Shown piece after piece: positions 35,923 through 45,631 of a stretch of 64,000 bases of DNA. The translations under genes and the position numbers were made by a program. Position 1 is the stretch's first letter; each line of letters opens with the position of its first letter. Origin of the DNA: Vibrio sinaloensis DSM 21326 (GTDB taxonomy: Bacteria; Pseudomonadota; Gammaproteobacteria; Enterobacterales; Vibrionaceae); NCBI RefSeq assembly GCF_000189275.1, contig NZ_AEVT01000067.1:62001-126000 (forward strand). Direction: 5' to 3'. The notes under the pieces are model-generated. The model was given only the letters and a program-made list of their open reading frames with translations. It made no database searches and was not told the origin of the DNA.

Positions 35923-36312
35923 ATGTCTGATACTACCAAAACCCCAACCCACTATCGTTTACTTTCGGTCCTTCGCGCTATCGGACCGTATTTACGAGAA
36001 TCGCAAAGTGAGGAAGGGGCCTATTTGTTTGACTGCTTGTCTGTCTGTGTAGACGATAAAAAATCACCCGAACAACGAGAGTTTTGGGGCTGGTGGTTAG
36101 AACTAAAGCAGGAAGGGGATGCTTATCAAGCGCGTTATCGTATTGGTCTGTACGATATCAGTGGTGAGTGGCAAGACAAAAAGATCCCTAAAAAAGCGGT
36201 TGAAGATGTTAACCGTACACAAGAAGCATTTCACCTGAAGCTTGTCGAAACATTGCAATCTGAGTTTGGAATTCCGATTCAGATGCATCAAGAATCAGTC
36301 GAATTTGTTTAA
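35923..36312 (+). CDS. crl: Sigma-S activator Crl
   Basis: 129 residues matching Crl (EFWGWWLELKQEGDAY; YRIGLYDISGEW). Crl binds RpoS and helps it form holoenzyme. In the sequence it stands alone after frsA, with a terminator behind it. Length and conserved tryptophans are typical. Confidence 0.92.
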   Translation: MSDTTKTPTHYRLLSVLRAIGPYLRESQSEEGAYLFDCLSVCVDDKKSPEQREFWGWWLELKQEGDAYQARYRIGLYDISGEWQDKKIPKKAVEDVNRTQEAFHLKLVETLQSEFGIPIQMHQESVEFV

Positions 36313-36341
36313 TTTTCACTAGTTATCTTTAATCCACTACA

Positions 36342-36367
36342 AAAAGGCGCGTTTTCGCGCCTTTTCT
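36342..36367 (+). terminator. Terminator of crl
   Basis: AAAAGGCGCG / CGCGCCTTTT with a TTTT loop. Confidence 0.9.
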
Positions 36368-36479
36368 ACTTGTGAATTTAGCGTTTGATTGCTAAAACAT
36401 CAGGTCTAATCAATCTTTATCTCAACAGATGTGTGAGTCAGATTGTGACGATTGATATTTATTTCATAGTAGAAAGGCA

Positions 36480-37613
36480 ATGAATCAAGAAAGCGGAAAA
36501 ACGCAGCAGGCAAAAACTGTTGTTGTGAAACTAGGTACCAGCGTATTGACTGGTGGAACGCTCGCATTAGATCGTGCTCATATGGTTGAGCTAGTCCGTC
36601 AATGTGCAGAGCTTAAAAAGCAAGGCCACTCTGTGGTTATGGTTTCGTCTGGCGCAATTGCAGCTGGTCGAGAGCACCTAGGTTACCCCGCATTGCCCAA
36701 CTCTATGGCCAGCAAGCAATTGTTGGCTGCGGTTGGCCAAAGTCAACTTATCCAAACTTGGGAATCTTTGTTTGCGATTTATGGCATGAAGATCGGCCAA
36801 ATGTTACTGACTCGCGCTGATTTGGAAGATCGCGAACGCTTCTTGAATGCACGCGATACCATCAATGCTCTTGTTGAAAATGACATCATTCCGGTGGTTA
36901 ATGAAAATGATGCGGTCGCCACCAGTGAGATAAAGGTGGGCGACAATGACAATTTGTCCGCGTTGGTTGGGATTTTGTGTGGCGCAGATAAGTTACTCTT
37001 GCTCACGGATCAAAAAGGCCTGTTTACCGCAGACCCACGTAAAGACCCAAATGCGGAGTTGATCAAAGAAGTTAAAACCATTGATGACACACTGCGTAAG
37101 ATTGCTGGTGGTAGCGGTACTACTTTGGGCACTGGCGGAATGGCGACCAAGCTCCAGGCTGCAGATATTGCCCGTCGTGCGGGGATTGAAGTCATCATTG
37201 CCGCAGGTAGCGCGCCAAATGTCGTTTTTGATTCGTTAGGTAACGCGCCACAAGGTACGCGTTTCCTACCCTGTGAAGAGGCGTTAGAAAACCGCAAACG
37301 TTGGATTCTAGCTGGTCCTGCGACATCGGGTGACATCATTATCGACGATGGTGCCGTGAACGCAGTGATTGAGAAAGGTAGCAGCTTGCTGGCGAAAGGG
37401 TTAACTGAGGTTACCGGTGAGTTTGCTCGCGGCGACGTCGTTCGCGTGACCAACTCTCAAGGCAAAGTTGTTGCGCGCGGTATTGCTAGCTACTCAAGCT
37501 TAGACATGGCAAAAATTGTCGGTAAACACAGTAAAGATATCATTGGAATATTAGGTTATGACTACGGGAATGAAGTGATTCACCGTGACGATATGGTCGT
37601 AATCCAAGAATAA
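36480..37613 (+). CDS. proB: Glutamate 5-kinase
   Basis: 377 residues: amino-acid kinase domain (about 10-260; [44 protein letters not shown]) and a C-terminal PUA domain (about 285-370). It catalyses the first step of proline synthesis and is normally feedback-inhibited by proline. AGAAAGG precedes the ATG. Eleven bases separate it from proA, so the two form the proBA operon. Confidence 0.95.
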   Translation: MNQESGKTQQAKTVVVKLGTSVLTGGTLALDRAHMVELVRQCAELKKQGHSVVMVSSGAIAAGREHLGYPALPNSMASKQLLAAVGQSQLIQTWESLFAIYGMKIGQMLLTRADLEDRERFLNARDTINALVENDIIPVVNENDAVATSEIKVGDNDNLSALVGILCGADKLLLLTDQKGLFTADPRKDPNAELIKEVKTIDDTLRKIAGGSGTTLGTGGMATKLQAADIARRAGIEVIIAAGSAPNVVFDSLGNAPQGTRFLPCEEALENRKRWILAGPATSGDIIIDDGAVNAVIEKGSSLLAKGLTEVTGEFARGDVVRVTNSQGKVVARGIASYSSLDMAKIVGKHSKDIIGILGYDYGNEVIHRDDMVVIQE

Positions 37614-37624
37614 GGAATTGTATT

Positions 37625-38875
37625 GTGGAACTGATTTCTATGGGTAAAGCGGCTAAAGAAGCGGCTTTCCAACTGGCAACTGCGTCAACGGCGCAGAAAA
37701 ATAAAGCGCTGGCTATCATTGCTGACGAATTAGAAGCAAACGCGGACGTCATTCTTGCTGCGAATGCTAAAGACATCGAAAAAGGACGCGAAGCGGGCCT
37801 TACCGAGGCGCTTCTTGACCGTTTGTTATTAAACCCAGAGCGTTTAACTGGTATCGCGAACGACGTTCGTAATGTGATTAGCTTAAATGATCCTGTTGGC
37901 AGTGAACTAGACAGTAAAGTGCTAGAAAATGGTATGTCTCTGTCTCGACGTCGCGTACCGCTTGGTGTGGTTGGCGTCATTTACGAAGCGCGTCCAAATG
38001 TCACCATTGATATTGCTGCTCTGTGTTTGAAAACGGGTAATGCCAGCATTTTACGTGGTGGTAAAGAAACGTTCTTCTCTAACATGGAGTTAGTGAAAGT
38101 GATTCAGTCGGCACTCGCAAAAGCGGGTTTGCCAGCAGCGTCGGTACAATACATCGAAAAGCCTGATCGTGAGCTTGTCTCTCAGCTGCTGAAGCTGGAT
38201 GAGTATGTCGACATGATCATTCCTCGTGGCGGCGCGGGTTTGCACAAGATGTGTAAAGAAAATAGCACGATTCCTGTCATCATTGGTGGCTTTGGCATCA
38301 GCCACATATTCGTGGATGAAAGTGCAAATCTTGAGAAGTCGCTCAACGTGGTCGAAAACTCGAAAGTACAGCGCCCGTCAGCCTGTAACTCACTGGATAC
38401 ACTCCTTGTACACCAACAAGTCGCGGCGGAGTTTTTACCTATGTTAGCAGAGCGCTTTGCTGACAAGGTTGCACTTGTGGCTGAACCAAAAGCAAAGGCG
38501 CTGTTGTCAAACGCACAACAACTGCGTGATGCGGGAGACGGCGATTTTGATACCGAATGGTTAAGCTTCACATTGGGAGTAAAAGTGGTTACGGATGTGA
38601 AAGAAGCGATTGACCATATGCGAATTCACAACGCGAGCCACTCTGATGCGATCATGACCAATAGCCTAGAGAACGCTGAAGTGTTCATCAATTCTGTCGG
38701 TTCGGCAGCAGTATACGTGAACGCTTCGACTCGATTTACTGACGGTGCGCAGTTTGGACTCGGGGCTGAAGTTGCGGTTTCAACTCAGAAACTTCACGCT
38801 CGCGGACCAATGGGGTTAGAAGAGCTAACCAGCTACAAATGGGTCGGTAAAGCAAATTACTTGCCGCGTAGTTAA
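37625..38875 (+). CDS. proA: Glutamate-5-semialdehyde dehydrogenase (gamma-glutamyl phosphate reductase)
   Basis: 416 residues starting with GTG 37625 (AAGGA upstream). Catalytic cysteine is in [13 protein letters not shown]; other markers are [17 protein letters not shown] and ILRGGKE. It reduces gamma-glutamyl phosphate from ProB to the semialdehyde that cyclises toward proline. Length equals E. coli ProA. A terminator follows. Confidence 0.95.
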   Translation: MELISMGKAAKEAAFQLATASTAQKNKALAIIADELEANADVILAANAKDIEKGREAGLTEALLDRLLLNPERLTGIANDVRNVISLNDPVGSELDSKVLENGMSLSRRRVPLGVVGVIYEARPNVTIDIAALCLKTGNASILRGGKETFFSNMELVKVIQSALAKAGLPAASVQYIEKPDRELVSQLLKLDEYVDMIIPRGGAGLHKMCKENSTIPVIIGGFGISHIFVDESANLEKSLNVVENSKVQRPSACNSLDTLLVHQQVAAEFLPMLAERFADKVALVAEPKAKALLSNAQQLRDAGDGDFDTEWLSFTLGVKVVTDVKEAIDHMRIHNASHSDAIMTNSLENAEVFINSVGSAAVYVNASTRFTDGAQFGLGAEVAVSTQKLHARGPMGLEELTSYKWVGKANYLPRS

Positions 38876-38899
38876 CAAAATACTTTAAAGATTGATTGA

Positions 38900-38927
38900 A
38901 AAAGGGGCTAACTGGCCCCTTTTGCTT
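38900..38927 (+). terminator. Terminator of proBA
   Basis: AAAAGGGGC / GCCCCTTTT with a TAACTG loop and a T-rich tail. Confidence 0.88.
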
Positions 38928-38979
38928 TTCTTCAAATCAGGAAATCCGCTACACTAGCTTGCACTTATATGGAGGTGAT

Positions 38980-39429
38980 ATGCATTGTCCTTTTTGCTCA
39001 GAGAACGATACAAAAGTGATCGACTCGCGTTTAGTCGCGGATGGCCATCAGGTTCGACGTCGTCGACAATGTCTGGCTTGTAGCGAGCGTTTTACTACGT
39101 TTGAAACCGCCGAGTTGGTGATGCCAAGAGTGATTAAGTCGAATGGCAATCGAGAACCATTTAACGAAGACAAAATGGTCGGTGGTTTACAGCGGGCGCT
39201 AGAGAAGCGACCAGTGAGCGCTGATGCTGTTGACGTATCAATCAGTTGGATTAAATCTCAACTGCGTGCCACGGGGGAACGAGAAGTTCCGAGTGAAATG
39301 ATTGGTAATCTAGTGATGGACCAATTAAAAGAGCTGGATAAAGTCGCATACATTCGCTTTGCGTCTGTATACCGTAGTTTTGAAGATATTCGAGAGTTTG
39401 GTGAAGAAATTGCCAGACTTGAAGACTAG
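38980..39429 (+). CDS. nrdR: Transcriptional repressor NrdR
   Basis: 149 residues from ATG 38980, chosen because GGAGGTG lies 3-9 bases upstream and the N terminus MHCPFC begins the zinc ribbon (CPFC...CLAC) of NrdR; the longer frame overlaps the proBA terminator. An ATP-cone domain follows (about 50-140; [17 protein letters not shown]). It senses dATP/ATP and represses ribonucleotide reductase genes. It leads the riboflavin cluster, as in many gammaproteobacteria. Confidence 0.95.
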   Translation: MHCPFCSENDTKVIDSRLVADGHQVRRRRQCLACSERFTTFETAELVMPRVIKSNGNREPFNEDKMVGGLQRALEKRPVSADAVDVSISWIKSQLRATGEREVPSEMIGNLVMDQLKELDKVAYIRFASVYRSFEDIREFGEEIARLED

Positions 39430-39441
39430 TAGGGTCGACTC

Positions 39442-40548
39442 ATGGCGCAGTTTTCCTCGATAGATTTCCAGATGATGTCTCGTGCCATTGATTTGGCAAA
39501 AGGCGGCGTTTACACGACTGCGCCTAACCCCAATGTTGGCTGTGTCATTACACGCAACGAAGAGGTTGTCGGTGAAGGCTTTCACTATCGTGCCGGAGAG
39601 CCACATGCTGAAGTGCATGCGCTGCGTATGGCTGGAGAGCAGTCTGTTGGCGCAACAGCGTATGTCACTCTAGAGCCTTGCTCTCATTACGGCCGTACAC
39701 CACCATGCGCAGAAGGTTTGATCAAAGCTAAGGTCGCTAAAGTTATTTGCGCCTCACAAGATCCCAATCCCCAAGTTGCAGGACGAGGCATTAAAATGCT
39801 GCGTGATGCGGGTATTGAAGTCGAGGTTGGCTTGCTAGAGCAAGAAGCATTAGCGCTCAACCCTGGCTTTATTAAGCGGATGAAAACTGGGTTACCGTAT
39901 GTGCAGTTAAAAATGGCGGCCAGCCTAGATGGGCAAACTGCACTGGCTAATGGTCAAAGTCAATGGATTACCTCGCCTCAAGCTCGTCAAGATGTCCAGC
40001 AATGGCGTGCACGCAGCGGTGCTATTCTGTCTACCAGCAAAACGGTCATTGAAGACAACGCGTCTTTGAATGTGCGTTGGTCTGAGTTACCAGAATCTAT
40101 CCAACAACGATATTCTCAAACAGACTTAAGGCAGCCTACTCGAGTGATTTTGGACAGGCAAAATAAGCTCACGCCCGACCTGAAACTATTTCACTCTCCC
40201 GGAGAGCGCTTGGTGGTCTCAGAGCATGGCGAGGTTGCTATGTCATTGAACGAGCAACAGCAGATAGACCTTGAAGCAACTTTGGCTTGCCTTGCCCAGC
40301 AGCACAATATCAATCATGTTTGGGTCGAAGCAGGGGCAACGTTGGCTAGTAGCCTCATTCGAGAGCAGCTTGTCGATGAGCTGATTCTCTATTTCGCCCC
40401 TAAACTCATGGGCAGCGATAGCCGAGGCTTACTCGGTGCACTAGGATTAGAGTCAATGACGGATGTTATTGATCTCAATATTAAAGATGTAAGACAAGTT
40501 GGCAAAGATATTCGCATCGTCGCCAGCATTGCAAATAAAGAACGTTAA
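39442..40548 (+). CDS. ribD: Bifunctional pyrimidine deaminase/reductase RibD
   Basis: 368 residues. The N-terminal deaminase has zinc ligands in EPHAEVHAL and LEPCSHYGRTPPCAEG. The C-terminal reductase (about 150-365) starts VQLKMAASLDGQTAL. It carries out the second and third steps of riboflavin synthesis. It lies 12 bases after nrdR and 2 bases before ribE. Confidence 0.95.
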   Translation: MAQFSSIDFQMMSRAIDLAKGGVYTTAPNPNVGCVITRNEEVVGEGFHYRAGEPHAEVHALRMAGEQSVGATAYVTLEPCSHYGRTPPCAEGLIKAKVAKVICASQDPNPQVAGRGIKMLRDAGIEVEVGLLEQEALALNPGFIKRMKTGLPYVQLKMAASLDGQTALANGQSQWITSPQARQDVQQWRARSGAILSTSKTVIEDNASLNVRWSELPESIQQRYSQTDLRQPTRVILDRQNKLTPDLKLFHSPGERLVVSEHGEVAMSLNEQQQIDLEATLACLAQQHNINHVWVEAGATLASSLIREQLVDELILYFAPKLMGSDSRGLLGALGLESMTDVIDLNIKDVRQVGKDIRIVASIANKER

Positions 40549-40550
40549 TC

Positions 40551-41204
40551 ATGTTTACAGGTATAGTTGAAGCAGTCGGAACCTTGACTGCTATTACGCC
40601 AAAAGGCGAAGACATCAGTGTCACGGTAGAGGTGGGCAAGCTGGATATGGCCGACGTCAAGTTAGGTGACAGTATCGCGACTAATGGCGTATGCCTAACG
40701 GTTGTTGATTACAGTGCGACAAGTTATACCGCTGACCTATCACTCGAGACACTACAAAAAACGGGCTTTTCAGCGTATCAAGCGGGTGACAAAGTGAACC
40801 TTGAAAAGGCCATGTTACCAACCACTCGTTTCGGCGGGCATATTGTTTCCGGCCATGTCGATGGTGTTGGTGAAATCGTTGAACGTAATATGGTCGGCCG
40901 TGCCATCGAGTTTTGGGTCTCCATGCCTGAAGAGATTGCTAAGTACGTGGCAGAGAAAGGCTCGATAACCGTTGATGGTATTAGTCTAACCGTCAATGCA
41001 TTACGTAAAAATGCTTTTAAGCTGACGATTGTGCCTCATACTGGGGAAGAAACGACGATTGCTGACTTTCATGTGGGACGCAAAGTGAATCTCGAGGTCG
41101 ATGTTCTGGCACGTTACATGGAAAGATTATTGACCAGCCAGCGAGATGAGCAGCCTCAATCAAGCATTACGATGGAATTCTTACAACAGAATGGATTTGC
41201 TTAG
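40551..41204 (+). CDS. ribE: Riboflavin synthase alpha chain
   Basis: 217 residues with two lumazine-binding halves: MFTGIVEAVGTL at the start, GVCLTVVDYSATSYTADL in the first and GGHIVSGHVDGVGEI plus GISLTVNAL in the second. It dismutates two 6,7-dimethyl-8-ribityllumazine molecules to riboflavin. Called ribC in E. coli. Two bases after ribD. Confidence 0.94.
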   Translation: MFTGIVEAVGTLTAITPKGEDISVTVEVGKLDMADVKLGDSIATNGVCLTVVDYSATSYTADLSLETLQKTGFSAYQAGDKVNLEKAMLPTTRFGGHIVSGHVDGVGEIVERNMVGRAIEFWVSMPEEIAKYVAEKGSITVDGISLTVNALRKNAFKLTIVPHTGEETTIADFHVGRKVNLEVDVLARYMERLLTSQRDEQPQSSITMEFLQQNGFA

Positions 41205-41262
41205 CTAACACTCTCATCATACTCAGTATTTAGCCGCTAGAAGCCGAAATAGGAACGCAAAG

Positions 41263-42372
41263 ATGCCAATTAGTACGCCACAAGAAATTATCGATGATAT
41301 CCGCCTTGGAAAAATGGTTATCCTTATGGACGACGAAGATCGTGAGAATGAAGGTGACTTGATCATGGCTGCGGAGCATGTCACTCCAGAAGCTATTAAC
41401 TTTATGGCTATGCATGGCCGCGGTTTGATCTGCCTGACCATGACCAAAGAACGCTGCGAGCGTTTAGGCTTACCGCCTATGGTTCAAGATAATAATGCTC
41501 AATACACCACGAATTTTACCGTGTCTATTGAGGCAGCAGAGGGCGTGACAACGGGCATTTCAGCGGCAGACCGTGCACGCACAGTGCAGGCGGCAGTAGC
41601 GAAAGAAGCCAAAGCCGCCGATCTTGTCCAGCCGGGACATATCTTCCCACTGGCGGCGCAAGAAGGTGGAGTGTTAACTCGAGCAGGTCATACTGAAGCT
41701 GGCTGTGACTTAGCTCGCCTGGCAGGTTGTGAGCCTGCTGGCGTAATTGTTGAAATTCTTAATGATGACGGCACAATGGCGCGTCGACCAGATCTGGAAA
41801 TTTTCGCTGAAAAACACGACATTAAACTTGGCACCATTGCCGATTTGATTGAGTATCGCAATAACACGGAAACCACTATCGAAAGAGTTGCTAAGTGCAA
41901 ACTGCCGACAGAATTTGGTGAATTTGACCTTGTGACTTACCGTGACACGATTGATAACCAGATTCACTATGCCTTATGCAAAGGCGAGTTGAATGGCGAG
42001 GCGCCGTTAGTACGCGTTCACTTACAAGATACGTTTACTGACCTTTTGCACAGTGACCGCAATGCAGAGCGGAGCTGGACGCTTGATGCGGCAATGAAGC
42101 GCATCGGACAAGATGGTGGCGTTCTGGTCGTATTAGGCAATGAAGAGTCGAGCGATCTTCTGATTCACAGAGTGAAGATGTTTGAAGCGCAAGACAAAGG
42201 CGAAGCGCCAACACTTGCCAAGAAGCAAGGTACATCGCGTCGTGTGGGGGTTGGCTCTCAAATACTGCAAGATCTTGGTGTCCATGATATGCGCTTACTG
42301 TCGTCGGCGGAGAAGAAGTATCACGCCTTAGGTGGCTTTGGTCTGAATGTCGTGGAATATGTTTGTGAGTAG
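41263..42372 (+). CDS. ribB: 3,4-dihydroxy-2-butanone 4-phosphate synthase with degenerate GTP cyclohydrolase II domain (RibBX type)
   Basis: 369 residues. The N-terminal synthase domain (about 1-200) is intact: [16 protein letters not shown], and [16 protein letters not shown]. The C-terminal RibA-like domain keeps the length and fold segments, but the zinc site of active GTP cyclohydrolase II, with three cysteines, is replaced by [18 protein letters not shown]; none of these cysteines is present. So this protein probably makes only the butanone phosphate and a separate ribA is needed. Many databases still call it ribBA. Confidence 0.9.
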   Translation: MPISTPQEIIDDIRLGKMVILMDDEDRENEGDLIMAAEHVTPEAINFMAMHGRGLICLTMTKERCERLGLPPMVQDNNAQYTTNFTVSIEAAEGVTTGISAADRARTVQAAVAKEAKAADLVQPGHIFPLAAQEGGVLTRAGHTEAGCDLARLAGCEPAGVIVEILNDDGTMARRPDLEIFAEKHDIKLGTIADLIEYRNNTETTIERVAKCKLPTEFGEFDLVTYRDTIDNQIHYALCKGELNGEAPLVRVHLQDTFTDLLHSDRNAERSWTLDAAMKRIGQDGGVLVVLGNEESSDLLIHRVKMFEAQDKGEAPTLAKKQGTSRRVGVGSQILQDLGVHDMRLLSSAEKKYHALGGFGLNVVEYVCE

Positions 42373-42396
42373 TCGCTCACTAGGCTGATTCCGAGC

Positions 42397-42432
42397 AGAG
42401 GGCAAATACTGAGAAGTATTTGCCCTCTTTGT
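42397..42432 (+). terminator. Terminator after ribB(X)
   Basis: Perfect 14-base arms (AGAGGGCAAATACT / AGTATTTGCCCTCT) with a GAGA loop and TTTG tail; ribH behind it must have its own promoter or read-through. Confidence 0.85.
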
Positions 42433-42546
42433 TTTCAATCTGTTGTGAAGTGGGTGAGTAATGCTAAATTTCCATTAGATATTGCTCACAGAATTGTGCT
42501 AGAATCCGGCGATTCTCACTTGATGAACATAGTTAAAGGAAGGCTT

Positions 42547-43017
42547 ATGAAAGTGATCGAGGGTGGCTTCCCAGCGCCAAACGCAAAAATTGCTATCGTT
42601 ATTTCTCGTTTCAACAGTTTTATTAACGAAAGTCTATTGTCTGGTGCAATCGATACTTTAAAACGTCATGGCCAAGTTAGCGAAGACAACATTACCGTTG
42701 TTCGCTGCCCAGGTGCAGTTGAACTCCCTCTTGTTGCTCAACGCGTCGCTAAGACAGGTAAGTTCGATGCTATCGTATCTTTAGGTACGGTTATTCGTGG
42801 CGGCACTCCACACTTTGACTATGTTTGTAGTGAATGTAACAAAGGTCTTGCGCAAGTTTCTCTGGAATACAGCCTTCCAGTAGCATTCGGCGTATTGACG
42901 GTTGATACAATTGACCAAGCAATTGAGCGCGCAGGAACCAAGGCTGGTAATAAAGGTGCAGAGGCTGCACTAAGCGCACTTGAGATGATTAACGTTCTTT
43001 CTGAAATTGATTCCTAA
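42547..43017 (+). CDS. ribH: 6,7-dimethyl-8-ribityllumazine synthase
   Basis: 156 residues from ATG 42547 ([18 protein letters not shown]), chosen because AAAGGA is just upstream and the family starts here; the longer frame adds 34 atypical residues. Markers: [34 protein letters not shown]. It joins the RibD product and the RibB product to lumazine. Its stop overlaps the ATG of nusB (TAATG). Confidence 0.95.
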   Translation: MKVIEGGFPAPNAKIAIVISRFNSFINESLLSGAIDTLKRHGQVSEDNITVVRCPGAVELPLVAQRVAKTGKFDAIVSLGTVIRGGTPHFDYVCSECNKGLAQVSLEYSLPVAFGVLTVDTIDQAIERAGTKAGNKGAEAALSALEMINVLSEIDS

Positions 43018-43484
43018 TGGGGGCCAGTGTGAAACCAGCCGCACGTCGTAATGCACGTCGATTTGCTTTACAAGCAATCTACTCTTGGCAAATTACTAAA
43101 GAAAATGTTGCTACGATTGAGGAGCAGTTTTTGTCAGGTGGTAAGTATGATGAAGAAGAACATCATGCCTCTGAGCCTGCACTTTCTACTCCTGATACAG
43201 ATGTTGCATACTTCCGTGACCTACTAACAGGTGTTGTGCTAAGTCACACAGAGCTAGATAGTAAGATTCGTCCATATACAGCGCGTCCAATGCAAGATCT
43301 CGATATGATGGAGCTTGCGCTTCTTCGTCTTGCGATGTACGAAATGACACGCCGTGAAGATGTGCCTTACAAAGTGGTAATCAACGAAGCGATTGAGCTT
43401 GCAAAAGTGTTCGCCGCTGAAGAGAGCCACAAATTCGTTAATGGTGTGCTTGATAAAGCAGCACCACACGTTCGTAAGAAGTAA
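43017..43484 (+). CDS. nusB: Transcription antitermination factor NusB
   Basis: 155 residues, all-helical. N terminus [17 protein letters not shown] binds boxA RNA with NusE; C terminus has [26 protein letters not shown]. It acts in rRNA antitermination. Translation is coupled to ribH by the TAATG overlap. Confidence 0.95.
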   Translation: MGASVKPAARRNARRFALQAIYSWQITKENVATIEEQFLSGGKYDEEEHHASEPALSTPDTDVAYFRDLLTGVVLSHTELDSKIRPYTARPMQDLDMMELALLRLAMYEMTRREDVPYKVVINEAIELAKVFAAEESHKFVNGVLDKAAPHVRKK

Positions 43485-43500
43485 TCGAATTTCGAATATC

Positions 43501-43528
43501 AAAAGGTCAGCACTTGCTGACCTTTTTT
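43501..43528 (+). terminator. Terminator of nusB
   Basis: AAGGTCAGCA / TGCTGACCTT with a two-base loop and T-run. Confidence 0.88.
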
Positions 43529-43571
43529 ATTTGCTCAATACTAGCCGCAATCAATAAACGAATTAGAACTT

Positions 43572-44537
43572 ATGTCGGGTGAATTTAATTTAATCGAAAA
43601 GTATTTTGTTGGGCGTCAAATGTCGCGCAGTGATGTGCTATTGGCTGCCGGTGATGACTGTGCATTAGTGACAGTACCGCAAGGGCTGTCTGTCGCAATC
43701 AGTACTGACACCCTAGTTTCAGGCACTCACTTTTTGCCAAGCGCTGATCCTGCATTGGTTGCGCACAAAGCCTTGGCTTCTAATATCAGCGATCTTGCTG
43801 CGATGGGGGCAACGCCAGCTTGGGTTTCATTTGCCTTGACGATGCCTGAAGCAGATGAAGCTTGGCTTGCGCCTTTCTGTGAGGCCTTTTTTCAGTTAGC
43901 GGATTATTTTGGCATTCAGCTTATTGGTGGTGATACGACCAAAGGACCTCTGAGCTTAACACTAACTGTGCAAGGGTTAGTCGATCCCGCAAAGGCGTTA
44001 CGTCGCGATGGAGCTCAAGTCGGGGATTGGCTGTATGTCACGGGAAACTTAGGCGACAGTAAAGCTGGACTTGACGTTATTCTTCACCCTGAGCAGGGCA
44101 GTAAACCTTTCGCCAGTGAGCTGGAAAAGCGCCATTACCTTACTACTCCTCGAGTGCTAGTAGGCCAAGCGCTGCTAGGGTTAGCAAGCTCAGCCATTGA
44201 TTTATCTGATGGTTTGATCTCCGACATCAAACACATTTTGCAGCGCTCAGCCGTTGGAGCAAGTATTGATGTGGGCAGCTTACCCGTGTCTCCTGAGCTT
44301 ACTCAGTTTACTGGCGACGCCGAATTGGCGCTGCAATACGCTTTAACCAGTGGTGAAGAGTATGAGCTTTGCTTTACCGTCCCTGAGCAAAATAAAGGCT
44401 CTATAGACAGTGCATTGGCACATTGCGGGGCCAAGATAACCTGTATTGGTCAAATTCGTCCTCAAGGTGTATTTGAGCTGCACAATAACGGCAAACCTAT
44501 CGATTGGTCACTCAGTGGCTACGACCATTTTAAGTAA
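43572..44537 (+). CDS. thiL: Thiamine-monophosphate kinase
   Basis: 321 residues, PurM-like fold. Markers: GDDCALV near the start, ISTDTLVSGTHF, QLIGGDTTKGPL and AIDLSDGLISD. It makes thiamine diphosphate from thiamine phosphate. It lies 9 bases before pgpA; the nusB-thiL-pgpA order matches E. coli. Confidence 0.95.
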   Translation: MSGEFNLIEKYFVGRQMSRSDVLLAAGDDCALVTVPQGLSVAISTDTLVSGTHFLPSADPALVAHKALASNISDLAAMGATPAWVSFALTMPEADEAWLAPFCEAFFQLADYFGIQLIGGDTTKGPLSLTLTVQGLVDPAKALRRDGAQVGDWLYVTGNLGDSKAGLDVILHPEQGSKPFASELEKRHYLTTPRVLVGQALLGLASSAIDLSDGLISDIKHILQRSAVGASIDVGSLPVSPELTQFTGDAELALQYALTSGEEYELCFTVPEQNKGSIDSALAHCGAKITCIGQIRPQGVFELHNNGKPIDWSLSGYDHFK

Positions 44538-44546
44538 GAGCAAATC

Positions 44547-45053
44547 ATGACGAACCCTCTTTCCCTTATTTCTTTAAAAAATCCTTGGCACCTACTGGCG
44601 ACTGGTTTTGGAAGTGGTCTATCTCCGATTGTTCCAGGAACTATGGGGACCTTGGCTGCGATTCCTTTTTATTTGCTGCTGGTTCAACTACCGCTGCCAC
44701 TGTATGTTATTGCGGTGATTTGCTCGTGTGTCATTGGTGTCAAGATCTGCCAAATTACCTCAGATGATATGGGCGTTCATGACCATGGCTCTATTGTTTG
44801 GGATGAATTTGCTGGCTTGTGGATCACTATGCTGGTGGTGCCTTTATTCAATCTCTCCGCGACGGATTGGAAGTGGCTGTTGGCCGGTTTCGTGTTGTTC
44901 CGTTTTTTTGACATGGTTAAACCATGGCCAATTGGCTGGTTAGATAAACGTGTGCACGGTGGCCTTGGGATTATGCTCGACGATATTGTAGCGGGTGTGA
45001 TGGCTGGAGTGGCGCTTTATTTGGTTGGTAAATATGCAGGCTGGTTGGTTTAG
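44547..45053 (+). CDS. pgpA: Phosphatidylglycerophosphatase A
   Basis: 168 residues, about four membrane segments. Markers: LATGFGSGLSPIVPGTMGTLAAIP, HDHGSIVWDEFAGLW and FDMVKPWPIGWLD. It dephosphorylates phosphatidylglycerophosphate to phosphatidylglycerol in the inner membrane. Confidence 0.94.
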   Translation: MTNPLSLISLKNPWHLLATGFGSGLSPIVPGTMGTLAAIPFYLLLVQLPLPLYVIAVICSCVIGVKICQITSDDMGVHDHGSIVWDEFAGLWITMLVVPLFNLSATDWKWLLAGFVLFRFFDMVKPWPIGWLDKRVHGGLGIMLDDIVAGVMAGVALYLVGKYAGWLV

Positions 45054-45091
45054 GCGTGTAGTACACTAAGCCAGTAAACGCCAACGATAGA

Positions 45092-45120
45092 AAAGGGTTG
45101 GTGATAATCACCAACCCTTT
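45092..45120. terminator. Hairpin between pgpA and yaeH
   Basis: Perfect 13-base arms AAAGGGTTGGTGA / TCACCAACCCTTT with a TAA loop, between convergent genes; T-runs are short on both sides. Confidence 0.7.
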
Positions 45121-45133
45121 CAAGTTCTTCAGC

Positions 45134-45517
45134 CTATTTCAGCTTGTCTAAATCTGCTTCGATTTCTGCAATTTTGCTCGATACGACTTTTTCTAAATGG
45201 CGTAGATCAGACAAAATCTTTTCTTTTACATCTAACTCAGCAGGTTGCTCTGGTTTAGTGATTTTGTTCAGTTCATCAATCACTAAGGTCAAGTTGCGGT
45301 TAATTTCTGTGACCTCTTTGTATTGATGGCTGCCACTATCAACGAGGACGTTTTTTACCTGACGTGGGTATTTGAACTTAACACTCTTCGCAAACAGCTC
45401 TCCTTTTTGCTTACGAAAATAGATTTTTAACACATCCTTGTGCGCTTCTTGACGGAGTGAATAGCGCTCAATCTGTTTAGGATCATGAATACCTAAACCA
45501 GTGAGGTGTGGAAACAT
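45134..45517 (-). CDS. yaeH: UPF0325/YaeH-family protein
   Basis: 127 residues resembling E. coli YaeH, with [28 protein letters not shown] and [22 protein letters not shown]. Function unknown. Coiled-coil tendency at the C terminus. E. coli yaeH also lies in the glnD-map neighbourhood, which supports the call. Confidence 0.85.
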   Translation of the reverse strand: MFPHLTGLGIHDPKQIERYSLRQEAHKDVLKIYFRKQKGELFAKSVKFKYPRQVKNVLVDSGSHQYKEVTEINRNLTLVIDELNKITKPEQPAELDVKEKILSDLRHLEKVVSSKIAEIEADLDKLK

Positions 45518-45631
45518 AGGCTACCTCTTTTAAGTGTGTTTTATTAACTGATCACTTGTTAATGTAGCAGCCTATTCACGTTGTAGATAGTTGATTTTTC
45601 GAGCAGTGTATCAACTTGTGGTCAAGATCGC

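Noticed and set aside
41205..41262. Gap before ribB(X) checked for an FMN riboswitch
   Set aside because: Only 58 bases are available and no conserved RFN element sequence is present.
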